Origin: Chryseobacterium ureilyticum
GTDB taxonomy: Bacteria; Bacteroidota; Bacteroidia; Flavobacteriales; Weeksellaceae
DNA: 64,000 nt
Reading direction: 5' to 3'
Assembly (NCBI RefSeq): GCF_900156735.1
Contig: NZ_FTOL01000004.1
Location: forward strand, 372,001-436,000
Shown here: positions 61,682-64,000 of the stretch, piece after piece
Position numbering within the stretch: the first letter of the stretch is position 1
Layout: every line of letters begins with the position of its first letter
The notes under the pieces: model-generated
What the model saw: only the letters and a program-made list of their open reading frames with translations
Told to the model about the DNA's origin: nothing
The model's database searches: none
Program-made: the position numbers and the translations under genes

Positions 61682-62989
61682 ATGTCAAAAAATCAACGAA
61701 CACTTGGTAAAAAAGCAATTTTTCACACTCAGTTTTTCTTTAGAAAATTCCCGGCAATACCTTATATTTTCAAATGGCTGTCCATCAGTATTATCATTGG
61801 AGCATTGGTAGGAACGGCTTCTGCAGGCTTTTTACAGTCATTGGAATGGGCAACCAACTTTAGAGAAAACCATTTATGGCTAATTGCTTTGCTTCCTGTT
61901 GCAGGATTTCTGATTGGGCTTTTATATTATTATTTTGGCAAAGATGTGGAAGCTGGAAATAATCTTTTGATTGATAATATTCATGATCCGAAAGAGATTA
62001 TTCCATTCAAAATGGCTCCTTTTGTTTATCTGGGAACTATTGCGACTCATCTTTTCGGTGGTTCGGCTGGCCGTGAAGGTACGGCACTTCAAATGGCAGG
62101 TGCGATAGCAGATCAACTTACTAAGCCTTTCAAGCTTGACAAAAATGAAAGAAAAATACTGATCATTTCAGCTATTGCAGCCGGATTTGGCTCTGTTTTC
62201 GGGACTCCTCTTGCCGGAGCTATTTTTGGACTTGAGGTTTTTCTTATCGGAAGAATACGTTATAATGCTATATTTCCTGCTTTTGCCTCTGCTATACTGG
62301 CAGATTGGGCTACCAACCTATGGAATGTAAAACACACTCATTATCACATTGATTTTATCCCAAAACTTGAATTGCTGCCGATTCTTTACAGTATTTTGGC
62401 AGGGATTGCTTTTGGAATCTGTGCAGCGGGGTTCAGTAAGTTCATTCATTGGGCAGGTGCTCTTTTTAAATCAAAAATCAAATATCCTCCGCTTCGTCCA
62501 GTTGTAGGCGGAACTATCATTGCTCTGGCTGTTTTACTGATGGGCACAACAAGGTATATCGGATTAGGAGTTCCTGTGATTGTTGAATCTTTTGAAAAGC
62601 AACTTCCCTTCTATGATTTTGCATTAAAAATGATTTTTACCATCATTACTCTTTCAGCAGGTTTCAAAGGTGGTGAGGTAACTCCTTTGTTCTTTATTGG
62701 AGCAACTTTGGGAAGTGCATTATCATTATTTATTCCTTTACCTTTTGGATTACTTGCCGGAATGGGATTCGTTGCCGTATTTGCAGGTGCAACCAATACA
62801 CCTCTAGCGTGTATGCTGATGGGTATTGAGTTATTCGGGGCTGAATGTGGCGTTTATATTGCTATTGCCTGTGTGGTTTCTTATCTGCTTTCGGGGCACA
62901 ACAGTATTTATACCAAACAAAAGATTGGTGAAGCTAAAAACAGAAGATACGAAAGTCAGCAGGATAAATCTGTTTCAGATTTTCTTTAA
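61682..62989 (+). CDS. CLC-type fluoride/proton antiporter (CLC-F)
   Basis: A 435-residue inner-membrane CLC protein. It carries the marks of the fluoride clade rather than the chloride one: GNNLLID at 92-98 (in place of GSGIP), GREGT at 130-134, and GFKGGEVTPLFFIGATLG from 327 where chloride CLCs have GGIFAPM. The pore-lining FGTPLAGAIFGLEVF is also present. Members export toxic fluoride, and the fluoride riboswitch in its leader supports this strongly. Databases often call it a voltage-gated chloride channel; that name is misleading here. Single gene after the riboswitch. Confidence 0.93.
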   Translation: MSKNQRTLGKKAIFHTQFFFRKFPAIPYIFKWLSISIIIGALVGTASAGFLQSLEWATNFRENHLWLIALLPVAGFLIGLLYYYFGKDVEAGNNLLIDNIHDPKEIIPFKMAPFVYLGTIATHLFGGSAGREGTALQMAGAIADQLTKPFKLDKNERKILIISAIAAGFGSVFGTPLAGAIFGLEVFLIGRIRYNAIFPAFASAILADWATNLWNVKHTHYHIDFIPKLELLPILYSILAGIAFGICAAGFSKFIHWAGALFKSKIKYPPLRPVVGGTIIALAVLLMGTTRYIGLGVPVIVESFEKQLPFYDFALKMIFTIITLSAGFKGGEVTPLFFIGATLGSALSLFIPLPFGLLAGMGFVAVFAGATNTPLACMLMGIELFGAECGVYIAIACVVSYLLSGHNSIYTKQKIGEAKNRRYESQQDKSVSDFL

Positions 62990-63029
62990 TCACTTTGTTA
63001 AAAATTCAAAAAATCTTGTATAGTATCTT

Positions 63030-63062
63030 TTAAGCAACTCGTATCACGAAACACGAAACCTC
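63030..63062. repeat. CTCGTATCACGAAACACGAAACCTC spacer repeat
   Basis: The CLC-LysR gap contains ACTCGTATCACGAAACACG and ACCTCTATCAC. The same kind of text in reverse (ACGAGATGCGAGG) lies at about 168-182. These look like dispersed degenerate spacer elements. Confidence 0.4.
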
Positions 63063-63100
63063 TATCACAACTCTTCTACTCAAAATACAACTATAATCCG

Positions 63101-63108
63101 TATTTTTG
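63101..63108 (+). promoter_or_regulatory. Promoter -7 element for the LysR-type gene
   Basis: TATTTTTGC, exact match, ending four bases before the ATG, so the mRNA is probably leaderless. Confidence 0.7.
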
Positions 63109-63112
63109 CCTC

Positions 63113-63988
63113 ATGTTCGATTACAGGTTAAAAGTTTTCCATACGGTGGCTACCAGATTAAGTTTTACCAAAGCTTCCGAAGAGCTTCATATCTCACAGC
63201 CGGCGGTTACAAAGCACATTAAGGAAATTGAGGTTCAGCTGGAAACAAAATTGTTTGACAGAAAAGGAACTTCTATCCAGCTTACCCAAAGTGGAAAGAT
63301 CCTGTATGAATATGCTGAAAAGATCCGAAATATATACCGTGATCTGGAATTTGAGATCAGTCAGATCAACCAACAGCATAAAGGAAAATTGATTATCGGA
63401 GCCAGTACTACGGTTGCGCAATACATTTTACCTGAAATTTTAGCAAAATTCAATTCCTATTACAAGGATATTAAAATTGAGCTTTTAACAGGAAATACTG
63501 AAGCTATTTCTACCTTATTAAAGGAGGAAAAAATAGATCTTGGGATTATTGAGGGTGAATCTCAATCGTCATACTTTGATTACAAAACGTTCAAAGAGGA
63601 TGAAATTGTTCTGACTGCAAAATCAGATCATCCTCTAGCTCACAAAACTTTAAATATAAAAGATCTTTCCGACCTTAATCTGATATTCCGCGAACAAGGT
63701 TCAGGAACTCTTGAGTTTATACAAAATCGATTAAAGGAAAAAGGAGTTAACATTCATGAATTAAATACTGTTATTCAGCTTGGGAGCAGTGAAAGTATCA
63801 AAAATTATCTTCTTCATTCTGATTGTATGGCATTTCTATCCATCAGTACGATCCTGAATGAGCTTAAAAACAATGTTCTTACCGTTATAGATATTAAAAA
63901 CTTCAGTATCGAGAGGGATTTTCATTTTATACTTCCCAAGGGTGAACAATCTGAGCTTATAGAGTTGTTTTTAAGATTTGCAGAGTAG
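63113..63988 (+). CDS. LysR-family transcriptional regulator
   Basis: A 291-residue regulator. The N-terminal winged helix-turn-helix (FDYRLKVFHTVATRLSFTKASEELHISQPAVTKHIKEIE, then LFDRKGTSIQLTQSGKIL) is textbook LysR. The effector domain (about 90-290) is a periplasmic-binding-like fold starting GKLIIGASTTVAQYILPEIL. The resemblance to CysB/CbbR-type regulators does not reveal the ligand. Targets are unknown; LysR genes often control a divergent neighbour, but the CLC gene upstream points the same way and has its own riboswitch. The gene is complete and ends 12 bases before the window edge. Confidence 0.93.
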   Translation: MFDYRLKVFHTVATRLSFTKASEELHISQPAVTKHIKEIEVQLETKLFDRKGTSIQLTQSGKILYEYAEKIRNIYRDLEFEISQINQQHKGKLIIGASTTVAQYILPEILAKFNSYYKDIKIELLTGNTEAISTLLKEEKIDLGIIEGESQSSYFDYKTFKEDEIVLTAKSDHPLAHKTLNIKDLSDLNLIFREQGSGTLEFIQNRLKEKGVNIHELNTVIQLGSSESIKNYLLHSDCMAFLSISTILNELKNNVLTVIDIKNFSIERDFHFILPKGEQSELIELFLRFAE

Positions 63989-64000
63989 TTTCAACAACTG

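Noticed and set aside
61682..62989. Chloride channel of the ordinary CLC type
   Set aside because: The selectivity motifs are those of the fluoride clade and the leader has a fluoride riboswitch.
1..64000. tRNA, rRNA, CRISPR array, insertion sequence or prophage
   Set aside because: No tRNA-like stem-loops, no regularly spaced repeats, no transposase, integrase or phage structural gene were seen on either strand.

Overview
The window looks like a stretch of a Chryseobacterium-type (Flavobacteriia, Bacteroidota) chromosome. The evidence is: AT-rich DNA; promoters of the Bacteroidota form TAnnTTTG, sometimes with TTTG 19-21 bases upstream; starts that mostly lack Shine-Dalgarno sites; a SusC/SusD pair; a GLPGLI-family protein; secreted proteins beginning 'QVGINTSTPAATLDVNG'; and short palindromic repeats of the kind common between flavobacterial genes. 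I see no rRNA, tRNA, CRISPR array, insertion sequence or prophage.

Layout. 0-4.4 kb: the end of a secreted protein gene, a UbiB-like kinase, a cysteine-rich RiPP-like precursor peptide, and a GNAT/nitrilase fusion. 4.5-11.3 kb: a purine block on the minus strand (purM, a membrane protein of unknown function, purN, purH, purD, guaA). 11.4-12.9 kb: a tiny promoter-ORF-terminator unit, an FMN reductase and a pirin. 13.2-27.2 kb: a starch/maltodextrin locus in two minus-strand operons (GH13 amylase, NTF2-like protein, SLC45-like sugar transporter; and susC-susD-susE-GH97), with a sterol desaturase and an SBF transporter between them. 27.5-31 kb: metG, a membrane protein and a methyltransferase. 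31.2-38.8 kb: an IutA-like siderophore receptor and an AraC-TolC-HlyD-MFS efflux operon. 38.9-43.4 kb: housekeeping genes ending in dnaA.

To the right of dnaA most genes turn to the plus strand: a thioesterase, pheA, secreted and membrane proteins, yidD-lgt, mscL, idi, gcvT. Minus-strand exceptions include rarA, nnr and serA. Left of dnaA about 30 of 36 genes are on the minus strand; right of it 15 of 23 are on the plus strand. This fits divergent replication from an origin near dnaA.

Most notable items: (1) a fluoride riboswitch (crcB motif) at about 61592-61642 directly before a CLC-type transporter carrying fluoride-clade motifs; (2) two unlinked cysteine-rich peptides, 56 kb apart, sharing an L-(S/N)-R-x-x-L-K-x3-G-S-G leader with no maturation genes nearby; (3) a 24-codon ORF with its own strong promoter and terminator upstream of purM; (4) perfect palindromes at the susC and tolC promoter regions that look like operators. 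Start codons were adjusted in several places where a TAnnTTTG element overlaps or abuts the longest possible start.
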